A stretch of DNA of 21,752 bases from Loktanella sp. UBA3435 (GCA_002378665.1 DFSO01000033.1:34307-56058), one strand, 5' to 3'. Shown: positions 14,071 to 21,355, counted from the first letter of the stretch. Program-made: numbers and translations. The notes: a model not told the origin generated them from the letters alone.

Positions 14071-14997
14071 GTGAGGCAAAAAATTGACTATACTAATCTG
14101 AGATATTTAATAATTGATGGTTTCGTCGTGATAAAAAATACTCTTATTTTCATTGGAATATGGATTGCATCGTGTTTCGTTTGGGTTTTAGCTTTGGCGG
14201 TTTTATTTAAACCCGAAAGCAATGCCTATTCGGCTGGTGCAATAGGCATTCTATTCGGTCCTTTGATCATTGCAGATCTTTTCGTAAGAAGGCGAAATCG
14301 CATTCTGCGTGAAAACGAGCTGTCCGCTAGCACTCTCGGGAAAAATGCGCGTTTTGAGCAGCAGGATGCCGAAAAATCACGACTGCGACGTCGCTTCGTA
14401 GAACGTGAAAGGCTGATCGATAGTATCGACAAACATCGGGTAGCTCTTAAACGTAACCTTGATCGCTCAATAGTCCGCAATGATTACGGTGTAGTCACAG
14501 GCGATAATTCTTATTTAGCACTTGATGAGTTCCTAGCCAGCATTGATCTAGACTCTGATGCATTTGAACATTCTGAAGCTTACTCTTTAATCCTAGAACA
14601 ACTCGACCATCAAAGAGAACAAGATTTACAGAAGGGGTTCGATTCAAGTAATATCCCCTTTGACGGGCATGAATTCGAAAAATGGGTAGCTGACTCTCTT
14701 ATTGGTTTCGGCTGGGATGCTGAAACTACGAGCGGCGGAGGCGATCAGGGCATTGACGTCATCGCAAAAAGAGATGGCTTAAGCATTGGGATTCAATGTA
14801 AATTGTATAGCAGTGCTGTTGGGAATAAGGCGATCCAAGAAGCCCATGCTGGAAAAACCTATTACGGACTAGACCACGCAGCAGTTTTGACTAACGCTGA
14901 GTTCACTCGAAGCGCAAAAGACCTTGGTAGCGTGACTGGCGTTTTATTATTATCACACCACGACCTCCCAATACTCGCTGCGAAACTACAGAGCTAA
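14071..14997 (+). CDS. membrane-anchored Mrr-like (PD-(D/E)XK) restriction endonuclease domain protein
   Basis: 308 residues. N-terminus with two predicted membrane helices (about residues 20-46 and 53-69), then a charged, coiled-coil-prone linker (RFVERERLIDSIDKHRVALK). The C-terminal nuclease domain begins near residue 195: DGHEFEKWVADSLIGFGWDA, TSGGGDQGIDVIA, then IGIQCKLYS. This gives the Mrr-family catalytic set Glu, Asp (GID) and Gln-x-Lys. It ends with AVLTNAEFTRSAKDL, typical of Mrr_cat proteins. Such proteins cut DNA, often as modified-DNA or phage defence; the target here is unknown. The start is GTG 14071 directly after an in-frame TAA, with a poor ribosome-binding site, so the start is uncertain. 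The gene is clearly more AT-rich than uvrB 9 bases upstream, which suggests horizontal transfer. Confidence 0.8.
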   Translation: MRQKIDYTNLRYLIIDGFVVIKNTLIFIGIWIASCFVWVLALAVLFKPESNAYSAGAIGILFGPLIIADLFVRRRNRILRENELSASTLGKNARFEQQDAEKSRLRRRFVERERLIDSIDKHRVALKRNLDRSIVRNDYGVVTGDNSYLALDEFLASIDLDSDAFEHSEAYSLILEQLDHQREQDLQKGFDSSNIPFDGHEFEKWVADSLIGFGWDAETTSGGGDQGIDVIAKRDGLSIGIQCKLYSSAVGNKAIQEAHAGKTYYGLDHAAVLTNAEFTRSAKDLGSVTGVLLLSHHDLPILAAKLQS

Positions 14998-15016
14998 GTG
15001 TCAAAGGACGCCCCTA

Positions 15017-15106
15017 ATGGACCACACCCTCATCCTCACCGTGGGCGAAAAACTCCACATCCTGACACGTCGCAACTTCGCGACCAATCGTAGCCGTCTT
15101 TTTTGA
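15017..15106 (+). pseudogene. 29-codon gene remnant
   Basis: ATG 15017, with AAAGGA a few bases upstream, opens a frame for 29 residues (MDHTLILTVGEKLHILTRRN, then FATNRSRLF) ending at TGA 15104-15106. Codon use up to about residue 22 looks like a normal gene of this genome, while the last residues run into a T-rich tract. It reads like the 5' end of a longer protein cut off after about 22 codons, just downstream of the AT-rich endonuclease gene. It could also be a real micropeptide. No function assigned. Confidence 0.35.
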
Positions 15107-15143
15107 GTGTTGTGACGACGCATTCGGAGCCGAGGGCTAACCC

Positions 15144-15683
15144 TCAAATCCCCTGCCACTGCACGCCGCCGCCCTTCGCTGTCCCCCGCAATATCTGCCC
15201 CTTTTTGCGCACGATCGGGTAGGTCACAGACCAGTCGCGGAACCTGTCGTTGCTTACGATCTTAAGGCCCCTTTCGGTCGCCACTTGCAGGATAAGCTCG
15301 TCTGCAACCACGCCCTTTTCGACGACAAGCACTTGCTTGACAGGCAGGCCGATCAGCTGCGCCATTGGGGCGTCGTCTAGGTATTTTCCACGCAGTTTAT
15401 AGCCGACATTGGCGTCGAAAATCACATAAGGCTCATACCCTTTCGCAATGATCGCCAAGATCACGCGGGCCAACACGATCTCTGACGGCTCCCCGCCCCA
15501 GTGCATCACGTTCGAGCCGTCCACAATGACACTGATGTTGGATTTTGACGGTTTGCGGCCACGTCGCTTGGGCTGCGCCCGTGGTTTTCCTCCCCGCAGC
15601 CCCCACATCACGCGCAACAGGTAGACTATGACAAGTGCACCCGCACCGATGCCCAGCAGGGCCAGATCGCTCAACTCTTCCAT
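15144..15683 (-). CDS. membrane-tethered NYN/PIN-like ribonuclease (Zc3h12a-type)
   Basis: 179 residues from ATG 15681-15683. An in-frame TTG at 15719 is an alternative, and neither has a strong ribosome-binding site. One N-terminal membrane helix (LALLGIGAGALVIVYLLRVM, residues 7-26) is followed by a basic linker (KPRAQPKRRGRKPSKS). The NYN domain then has ISVIVDGSNVMHWGG (Asp55, Asn58), YVIFDANVGYKL (Asp90), KGVVADELILQVA (Asp128) and IVSNDRFRDW (Asp146, Asp150). These are the acidic metal-binding positions of Zc3h12a-like RNases, so it should cut RNA at the inner membrane; substrates are unknown. GAGGG/CCCTC (15132-15145) forms a small hairpin over the stop codon. Confidence 0.85.
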   Translation of the reverse strand: MEELSDLALLGIGAGALVIVYLLRVMWGLRGGKPRAQPKRRGRKPSKSNISVIVDGSNVMHWGGEPSEIVLARVILAIIAKGYEPYVIFDANVGYKLRGKYLDDAPMAQLIGLPVKQVLVVEKGVVADELILQVATERGLKIVSNDRFRDWSVTYPIVRKKGQILRGTAKGGGVQWQGI

Positions 15684-15722
15684 AGGGTGAGTGTTAATCG
15701 CCCCGCCACCGCCTCGCAACGG

Positions 15723-15750
15723 AAAAGGGGGCAGCCGCGCGCCGCCCCCT
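15723..15750 (-). terminator. rho-independent terminator of the GlsB/YeaQ-type gene
   Basis: On the minus strand GGGGGC pairs with GCCCCC (plus 15744-15749 with 15727-15732), with a GC-rich interior, followed by TTTT (plus-strand A-run 15723-15726). It lies 22 bases after the stop of the membrane-protein gene at 15773 and before the NYN ribonuclease gene. Confidence 0.8.
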
Positions 15751-15772
15751 CAAGTTTCTTGAAAACTGAGTG

Positions 15773-16027
15773 TTAGGCCCGTTTGACCAGCTTGATCAGG
15801 AACAGCAAGATCACGGCCCCCAATGTCGCGTGGATAATGGCGCCGACGATACCGCCACCAAAACCGAGCCCGATCACAGGAAAGATCAGCCCCGCCACAA
15901 AGGCGCCGAGGATACCAACAACGATATTCCCCAGCAGGCCAAAGCCGAACCCTTTGACGATTTGCCCAGCCAACCAGCCCGCAATTGCCCCGATAATCAC
16001 AATAACCAGAATACTTTGAATACCCAT
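15773..16027 (-). CDS. GlsB/YeaQ/YmgE-family small membrane protein
   Basis: 84 residues with three glycine-rich membrane helices: SILVIVIIGAIAGWLAGQIV; a second stretch containing LLGNIVVGILGAFVAGLIF; and a third with GIVGAIIHATLGAVILLFL. The GAIAGWLAGQI and GNIVVGILGA motifs are typical of the family (also called transglycosylase-associated protein). It is an inner-membrane protein linked to general stress in E. coli; molecular role unknown. ATG 16025-16027 follows AAGGGG at a good distance. It has its own terminator. Confidence 0.92.
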   Translation of the reverse strand: MGIQSILVIVIIGAIAGWLAGQIVKGFGFGLLGNIVVGILGAFVAGLIFPVIGLGFGGGIVGAIIHATLGAVILLFLIKLVKRA

Positions 16028-16088
16028 TTCAGTGCCCCTTCAAATAGTCACGCATGAATGCGCAGCTTTGATGATAGCACAAATGCAA

Positions 16089-16126
16089 AAGGCGCGCAGA
16101 ACTCAATGCAGCGCGCCTTCAGTTTT
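16089..16126. terminator. bidirectional terminator, end of tau transporter operon
   Basis: A 9-bp perfect stem, AAGGCGCGC (16089-16097) with GCGCGCCTT (16111-16119), and a 13-base loop. On the minus strand it is followed by TTTTGC and lies 33 bases after the tauC stop. On the plus strand a T-run (16123-16127) follows. It ends the tau transcript before the GlsB-type gene. Confidence 0.8.
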
Positions 16127-16158
16127 TCGATGTGAACGAAGCTTGCCCTTTATCAGGA

Positions 16159-17493
16159 TCAGCCTTTGCCCTTCCAAGGCACCATAATCCGCTCGACCCA
16201 GCGCATCAGCATATCAATGCTGAAACCGATGATCCCGATCAGGATGATACCCATCAAAACGATGTCCGTGGACTGGAACTTGGACGCGACCATGATCATC
16301 ATGCCTGCCCCCTTTTCCGCCGCAACCAATTCGGCCGCAACAACAGTGCCCCAGCAAACGCCCATCGCCACACGCGCACCTGTGAAAATCTCAGGCAGCG
16401 AGTTCGGGATGATGACATAGCGCATGATCTGCCACTTCGAGGCACCCAAGCTATAGGCCGCATGCACCTTGGAAATCCGCACGCCAGACACACCCGAACG
16501 GGCAGCAATCGCCATGATCCAAAGGGCTGCAAGGAATAGCAGGATAATCTTGCCAACCTCACCAATCCCCGCCCAAATGATCACAAGCGGGATCAGGGCA
16601 AGCGGCGGCACGGGGCGCATAAACTCCACAATGGGATCAAACCAACCACGGAACCATGACGACAGACCCATCGCATAGCCCAGCGGAATGCCGACAATCG
16701 AGCCAAGGATAAAGCCCACGATCACGCGGAAAAGCGAGAAGCCCAAGTGCTCGGCCAATGTCGAGTTGCGGTAGCCATCCGTGGCGATCTCGCCCAGACG
16801 TTTCCAGACGGCCTCCGGCGACGGCAACCAGATCGGCTCCATTTGCCAGCCCGTCGAAGGCTGCACATTCAGCGTGCCTTTTGGTGTCATCGAAACCTGA
16901 CCAAAATCGATCTTCACATTCTCGCTTGGGACAATCGGCTTGCCGTCAATTGCAGTAATCACGGCACCGTCACCACGCGTGGTGTCATCATTGTCCGCAA
17001 CACGGATCAAGGCCGAGCGATAAGATCCAATCGTCATACTGTCATTCTTGGCAAAACCGTCGCCAGCCTCAACGACAGGATCGGCCACATCTTCGCCAAC
17101 GGGGTGCACCAGAACGGTCACTTGCGCATCGTCAGTCGTGCCATCCGGCAACGTCGATGTATAGGTAAACGTCCCTTCGCCCTCAAACGGGCCAGGAACG
17201 TGCATAAAGCCAGGCAGTAATTTAGACCCCGTGAACGCACCCCAAAGCACAAAGATCAGCACAATCGAAATGATAGAGGCTGCGGTATTGGACACAACAG
17301 AGCTTTCGTCACCAAACGTTACCGTTTTCAACGAGCTATAGTCATGTTTCGGGGTCAGCATCCGCTTGATGAACGACCACACAAACATCGTTGCAAGGAT
17401 CAAAAGAATGTAGCCCGCGATATAAGGTATCGCGCCCACGATTGTCAAAAGTACGGCCTTCAATTCGCCCCAGAGTTCAAAGATGACGTTCAT
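16159..17493 (-). CDS. tauC: taurine ABC transporter permease, extended form
   Basis: 444 residues against 275 for E. coli TauC. The C-terminal half (about 220-444) is a normal permease: IWLPSPEAVWKRL, RPVPPLALIPLVIIWAGIGE, the ATPase-coupling EAA-type loop AAYSLGASKWQIMRYVIIPN (about 345-364), VAAELVAAEKGAGMMI and a final VPWKGKG. The front differs. There is an extra membrane helix (about 15-42), then the expected first helix (about 70-90), then an insert of about 125 residues with beta-rich, Asp/Thr-rich sequence (95-218), probably periplasmic. It overlaps tauB by 4 bases, with GGAGGG inside tauB's end as ribosome-binding site. Role: inner-membrane channel for taurine uptake with TauA and TauB; taurine specificity is inferred from context. 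Confidence 0.87.
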   Translation of the reverse strand: MNVIFELWGELKAVLLTIVGAIPYIAGYILLILATMFVWSFIKRMLTPKHDYSSLKTVTFGDESSVVSNTAASIISIVLIFVLWGAFTGSKLLPGFMHVPGPFEGEGTFTYTSTLPDGTTDDAQVTVLVHPVGEDVADPVVEAGDGFAKNDSMTIGSYRSALIRVADNDDTTRGDGAVITAIDGKPIVPSENVKIDFGQVSMTPKGTLNVQPSTGWQMEPIWLPSPEAVWKRLGEIATDGYRNSTLAEHLGFSLFRVIVGFILGSIVGIPLGYAMGLSSWFRGWFDPIVEFMRPVPPLALIPLVIIWAGIGEVGKIILLFLAALWIMAIAARSGVSGVRISKVHAAYSLGASKWQIMRYVIIPNSLPEIFTGARVAMGVCWGTVVAAELVAAEKGAGMMIMVASKFQSTDIVLMGIILIGIIGFSIDMLMRWVERIMVPWKGKG

Positions 17494-18290
17494 GCGCTTT
17501 TCCCTCCCATGATCTCTTCTTCCATGTCCCAGATCATCGACAAAATCTCCTCGCGGGTCGTCGCAAAATCGGGGTGCTTTTTGACTTCACGCAAGTCTTG
17601 GCCCACGCCCATTTCGGCAAACGGTAGGTTATACTCTTTGTGGATACGGCCCGGACGCGGGGCCATCACGATCAACCGTTCACCAAGCAGTAGGGCTTCT
17701 TCAACCGAGTGGGTGATCAAAATGATCGTCTTGCCAGTCTCTTTCCATAGCTTCAGAACCAGACCTTGCATCTTTTCGCGGGTCAACGCGTCCAGTGCGC
17801 CAAGCGGTTCGTCCATCAAGATCACATCAGGTTCATTGGCTAGACAACGGGCCAAAGCAACACGCTGCTGCATCCCGCCAGACAGCTCGTAAACCGCTTT
17901 TTCCTTGAATTCCTGAAGACCCACAACGTTGAGAAGGTGATCCACGATCTCGCGTTTTGGCTTTTCGGCCATCCCCTTCATGCGCGGCCCAAAGCCCACG
18001 TTCTCACGCACAGACATCCATTCGAACAACGCGCCCTGCTGAAAAACCATGCCGCGTTCTGGGCCGGGGCCATAGACGCGTTTTTCGTTCAGCGTGATCG
18101 CCCCTGATGTCGGCGCAAGAAACCCTGCGACAATATTCAAAAGTGTCGTTTTCCCGCAGCCCGATGGCCCCAAAACAGAAAGCAACTCGCCTGCCTTCAG
18201 ATCAATAGATACATCCTTGAGCGCCTGAACGGAGGCACCGTTCGGCAGATCAAAACGCATGGAAAGTTTGTCGATTTGTAGTCCGGCCAT
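17490..18290 (-). CDS. tauB: taurine ABC transporter ATP-binding protein
   Basis: 266 residues, a standard nitrate/sulfonate/taurine-type ABC ATPase. Walker A GPSGCGKTT (41-49), Q-loop FQQGALFEWM, signature LSGGMQQR (136-143), Walker B VILMDEP (156-162) and H-loop ILITHSVEEALLLGERL. It powers import through TauC at the inner face of the membrane. ATG 18288-18290 follows AGGGAC closely. The stop overlaps the tauC start. Between it and tauA lie 131 bases with two hairpins. Confidence 0.93.
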   Translation of the reverse strand: MAGLQIDKLSMRFDLPNGASVQALKDVSIDLKAGELLSVLGPSGCGKTTLLNIVAGFLAPTSGAITLNEKRVYGPGPERGMVFQQGALFEWMSVRENVGFGPRMKGMAEKPKREIVDHLLNVVGLQEFKEKAVYELSGGMQQRVALARCLANEPDVILMDEPLGALDALTREKMQGLVLKLWKETGKTIILITHSVEEALLLGERLIVMAPRPGRIHKEYNLPFAEMGVGQDLREVKKHPDFATTREEILSMIWDMEEEIMGGKSA

Positions 18291-18301
18291 GTCCCTACCC
18301 C

Positions 18302-18321
18302 ATAATTTTCCAGAAAATTAT
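18302..18321 (-). promoter_or_regulatory. AT-rich palindrome just before the tauB ribosome-binding site
   Basis: ATAATTTTC (18302-18310) and GAAAATTAT (18313-18321) are perfectly complementary around a 2-base centre, 11 bases from the tauB start codon. As RNA it would fold next to the tauB ribosome-binding site; as DNA it could bind a protein. Role unproven. Confidence 0.5.
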
Positions 18322-18380
18322 ACGACATCCTACCACTCGCGGGGCATTTCTGGTGCGCAAAACTCTCAAGGAAATTGTGG

Positions 18381-18410
18381 TGCGGCGCGCGGTATAAACC
18401 CCGCGCCGCG
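18381..18410 (-). promoter_or_regulatory. GC-rich intercistronic hairpin after tauA
   Basis: GCGGCGCG (18382-18389) pairs with CGCGCCGC (18402-18409), and the stem is extended by two more pairs past one mismatch. It begins 12 bases after the tauA stop on the minus strand. No T-run follows, so read-through into tauB is expected. Such hairpins often stabilise the binding-protein part of an ABC transporter mRNA so that TauA is made in excess. Confidence 0.65.
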
Positions 18411-18421
18411 TGTAACCTAAA

Positions 18422-19426
18422 TTACATAGAGCCAGCAGCAGCCAATGGGCCAGTGTTGACGTTTGATTCATAGCTTTCGTTCGAAGAAGGGATCGAACCA
18501 GACTCAACGAATACGTCAGCAACACCCTTCATGAATGTCGCAGCGTTTCCGCCAAGCCAAGCTGTGGACAACTGATTTTCAATGGATGGGAAAACAAAGC
18601 CCGCCATTGTTTCAGCTGTCGCATCTTCTTCCATACCCGCGTCTTTTGCGATGACTGGCAGCATTTCTGCAGTCATGGAACCATCATTCCAAGCGGCGTT
18701 TGCTTTGGCAGTCACAGCCAAGAACTTTGCAACAATCTCTGGGTTCTCAGCAACAAACGATGCAGGTGCTGTCGTCGCATCAAATACCAGAATGCCCAGC
18801 GCTTCTTTTTCTGCGCCAGTCAGCAACACGTTACCGTGCTCTTTCATGCGACGCAGCGCGCCACCCCAACCACAAGCCATGTCAACTTGGCCCTGTGCAA
18901 TCGCAGCAGCGCCATCAGCTGGTGCCATGTCCACAACTTCCAACGTGCTCACATCTACGCCAAAGTGATCCATCTGGCGCAAGAAACCGTAGTGCGCCGC
19001 AGTACCAAGTGGCACAGCAACCTTTTTGCCAGCCAATTCAGCAGCAGACGTCGCGTCGATTTCAAGTGCAGAGGCAACAACGCAGTTGTCGTTCTCAGCA
19101 TAAGAAACCGCAACGTCAAGAACCTGAAGGTCCTGACCCGCAGAGGCTGCAACCACGAATGGCGGGATACCTTGGGATACGGAAATGTGAACGTCGCCAG
19201 ACGCCATAGCGGCGGACATCGCAGTACCTGTGTCAAAAGAAACCCAGTTGATTGGCATGCCCAAAGCAGCCTCATAGTCGCCGTTAACTTTTGCGAATTC
19301 GAATGGCATTGGCCACTCGAGGAAATACGCCACTGTCAATTCGTGGCTGTCAGCGACCGCTGTTGTTGCACCTGTCATCATTGCGACAGCGGCAGCAGCG
19401 CCCATCAAAGTTGTCTTCATCGTCAT
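18422..19426 (-). CDS. tauA: taurine-binding periplasmic protein
   Basis: 334 residues. Signal peptide MTMKTTLMGAAAAVAMMTGA, cleaved after TTAVA (about residue 25), so periplasmic. The mature part starts HELTVAYFLEWPMPFEFAK, followed by NWVSFDTGTAMSAAMASGDV and HISVSQGIPPFVVAAS, the pattern of TauA/SsuA-type solute-binding proteins. GKKVAVPLGTAAHYGFLRQM and VDMACGWGGALRRMKEHGNV continue the ligand-cleft region. It captures taurine for TauBC. The start ATG 19424-19426 has GGAGAG upstream; ATG 19420 is an alternative. It is the first gene of the tauABC operon and divergent from tpa, which supports taurine rather than nitrate or alkanesulfonate as substrate. Confidence 0.92.
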   Translation of the reverse strand: MTMKTTLMGAAAAVAMMTGATTAVADSHELTVAYFLEWPMPFEFAKVNGDYEAALGMPINWVSFDTGTAMSAAMASGDVHISVSQGIPPFVVAASAGQDLQVLDVAVSYAENDNCVVASALEIDATSAAELAGKKVAVPLGTAAHYGFLRQMDHFGVDVSTLEVVDMAPADGAAAIAQGQVDMACGWGGALRRMKEHGNVLLTGAEKEALGILVFDATTAPASFVAENPEIVAKFLAVTAKANAAWNDGSMTAEMLPVIAKDAGMEEDATAETMAGFVFPSIENQLSTAWLGGNAATFMKGVADVFVESGSIPSSNESYESNVNTGPLAAAGSM

Positions 19427-19917
19427 TTCATTCTCTCCCGTGTTGAAAGCCCAGATTCGGGCAATTTAGTGGACAGGGTTCGCCCTGCCTCATCTGATCA
19501 AAGCTGAACATGAATTATTGCGAAGTTAAAGTCCTCAAATCAACGTTTCAGCGTTTACCAACTCCACCAGTGGCGAAGTTGGCTGGTGTTTCTCATCATT
19601 GATGCGCCGAGTGGGCAGGAATGATCCGGTCCGAGTGAATGAAATTGAAATCATTCCGTCAACGAATTTGATAAAAATCTGGAACTTCCATGCGGCCAAA
19701 TGAGCGGCAGCGCCCTCAAAAAATTGCACTTTTACAGTTGTTATCATCGAAGTTTACCATAAATACATGAGGCATTGACGTATTTTTGGACCTAACGGTG
19801 AACGCCTTCTGGCCCTATTGAACAAGGCCGAGAGATAGGCACAGTAAAACAAGTCTGGTTTTCACGCTGCCGCAAGATTCGGACGCGTCCTCTCAATATT
19901 TTTACATGGAGATCTTC
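19427..19917. promoter_or_regulatory. tauA-tpa divergent promoter region (491 bp)
   Basis: No convincing gene lies here; a 70-codon minus-strand frame at 19535-19747 lacks support. On the tauA side are two small hairpins in the probable leader: GCCC/GGGC at 19449-19462, and CAGGG/CCCTG around TTCG within 19471-19489. Further up, CCAACT (19558-19563)/AGTTGG (19577-19582) and CACCAG (19565-19570)/CTGGTG (19583-19588) are interleaved, mutually exclusive dyads. On the tpa side are the TauR-like boxes at 19786 and 19809. The middle is AT-rich, and I could not fix -35/-10 pairs with confidence. Confidence 0.6.
19786..19818 (+). promoter_or_regulatory. candidate TauR-type direct repeats upstream of tpa
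   Basis: TTGGACCTAA (19786-19795) matches 9 of 10 positions of CTGGACYTAA, the direct-repeat element described for the GntR/MocR-type activator TauR of Rhodobacter capsulatus (recalled from the literature). CTGGCCCTAT (19809-19818) matches 8 of 10, 23 bp downstream in the same orientation. The pair is 100-132 bases before the tpa start codon, a normal activator position. Confidence 0.5.
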
Positions 19918-21303
19918 ATGGATATCAATGCACATACCAATGACCCGCAAGGCATTGTTGAAGCCGACCGCGCGCACGTTTGGCACCACCTGAGCCAACA
20001 CAAACCATACGCCAACGGCGTGGACCCGCGCATCATCGTCGAGGGCAAAGGCCTTCGCGTTTGGGACATCAAAGGCAAAGAGCATATCGATGCCGTCTCT
20101 GGTGGCGTCTGGACCGTCAACGTCGGCTACGGCCGCAAGCGGATCGCCGATGCGGTCGCCGAACAACTGACCAAAATGTGTTTCTTTGGCGGACTTGCTG
20201 GCACCATCCCAACATCGATTTTCTCGGAAATGCTCATCGACAAAATGCCCGGCCTTGACCGCGTCTACTATGCGTCCTCTGGCTCCGAGGCGAACGAAAA
20301 AGCCTTCAAAATGGTCCGCCAGATCAGCCACAATTTCCACGGCGGCAAGAAAAACAAAATCCTGTTCCGCGAACGTGATTACCACGGCACCACAATCGCC
20401 ACTCTCTCGGCTGGTGGCCAAGAAGAGCGCAGCGGCCAGTACGGTCCGTATACACCCGGCTTCGTGTCCGTTCCACACTGCCTTGAATACCGCAGCCAAG
20501 ACGGCTCCACCGGCGAGGCCTATGCCGCAGCCTCCATCAAAGCCATCGAAGACGTAATCTTGCGCGAAGGGGCCGACACCATCGGCGCCATCTGCTTAGA
20601 GCCCATCACTGCTGGTGGCGGCTTGATCATCGCACCCGACGGCTATTGGGAAGGCGTGCAGGCACTCTGCAAAAAGTACGAAATCCTGTTGCACATCGAC
20701 GAGGTCGTCTGCGGCCTTGGGCGCACAGGCACATGGTTCGGCTATCAGCACTACAATATCCAGCCCGACTTTGTGACAATGGCAAAAGGTGTGGCCTCTG
20801 GCTATGCGGCGATCTCTTGCTGCGTCACCACAAACGACGTCTTCGACAAATTCACCGACGATAGCAGCCACATGAACTACTTCCGCGACATCTCGACATT
20901 CGGCGGATGCACAGGCGGTCCAGCGGCAGCCATCGAGAACATGAAAATCCTCATCGAGGAAGACCTGCTTGGCAACTCCACTCGCATGGGCGAGCACCTC
21001 AAGAACAACCTGCATGGGTTGATGGACAAGCACGCCTGCATCGGCGACGTGCGCGGCATCGGCCTCTTCGCAGGTGCCGAGCTCGTGCTCGACCGCAAGA
21101 CCAAAGAACCAATGCCAGAGAAAATGGTCGCTCAGATCGTTGGCGATTGCATGGCGCAAGGCGTGATCATCGGGGCAACCAACCGCTCGCTGCCCGGCTT
21201 CAACAACACACTGCTGTTTGCCCCACCCCTGATCGCGACCAAAGATGACCTCAACCAAGTAACCGAGGCAGTAGACAACGCCATCAAAAAAGTCGTTGGC
21301 TAA
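19918..21303 (+). CDS. tpa: taurine:pyruvate aminotransferase
   Basis: 461 residues from ATG 19918, with GGAG six bases upstream; the ATG at 19906 contains that site and is unlikely. Class III PLP aminotransferase: SSGSEANEKAFK (120-131), RDYHGTT, LHIDEVVCGLGRTG with the PLP-ring aspartate (Asp261), and the Schiff-base lysine in DFVTMAKGVASGY (Lys290). Taurine plus pyruvate gives sulfoacetaldehyde plus alanine, the first cytoplasmic step of taurine dissimilation. Assignment as Tpa rather than another class III enzyme rests on overall likeness and the divergent tauABC operon. Neither tauR nor xsc follows, and the gene has its own terminator. Confidence 0.92.
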   Translation: MDINAHTNDPQGIVEADRAHVWHHLSQHKPYANGVDPRIIVEGKGLRVWDIKGKEHIDAVSGGVWTVNVGYGRKRIADAVAEQLTKMCFFGGLAGTIPTSIFSEMLIDKMPGLDRVYYASSGSEANEKAFKMVRQISHNFHGGKKNKILFRERDYHGTTIATLSAGGQEERSGQYGPYTPGFVSVPHCLEYRSQDGSTGEAYAAASIKAIEDVILREGADTIGAICLEPITAGGGLIIAPDGYWEGVQALCKKYEILLHIDEVVCGLGRTGTWFGYQHYNIQPDFVTMAKGVASGYAAISCCVTTNDVFDKFTDDSSHMNYFRDISTFGGCTGGPAAAIENMKILIEEDLLGNSTRMGEHLKNNLHGLMDKHACIGDVRGIGLFAGAELVLDRKTKEPMPEKMVAQIVGDCMAQGVIIGATNRSLPGFNNTLLFAPPLIATKDDLNQVTEAVDNAIKKVVG

Positions 21304-21326
21304 TATTTACCATTTGTTAATACATT

Positions 21327-21355
21327 AGGGGCGCAAATCACTGCGCCCCTTTTTC
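21327..21355 (+). terminator. rho-independent terminator of tpa
   Basis: AGGGGCGCA (21327-21335) pairs perfectly with TGCGCCCCT (21342-21350) around a 6-base loop, followed by a T-run to 21354. It starts 24 bases after the tpa stop and separates tpa from the MliC-like gene. Confidence 0.92.

Noticed and set aside
13355..14074. Plus-strand open frame of 239 codons inside uvrB
   Set aside because: Out-of-frame shadow, very rich in Ser/Thr/Lys/Pro, as expected from shifted GC-rich codons.
19558..19588. H-type pseudoknot from the interleaved dyads
   Set aside because: The loop that would have to cross the first stem has zero bases, so both stems cannot form together; only alternative hairpins are possible.
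19535..19747. 70-codon minus-strand frame between tauA and tpa
   Set aside because: No good ribosome-binding site, no recognisable domain, and it overlaps the divergent promoter region with dyads.
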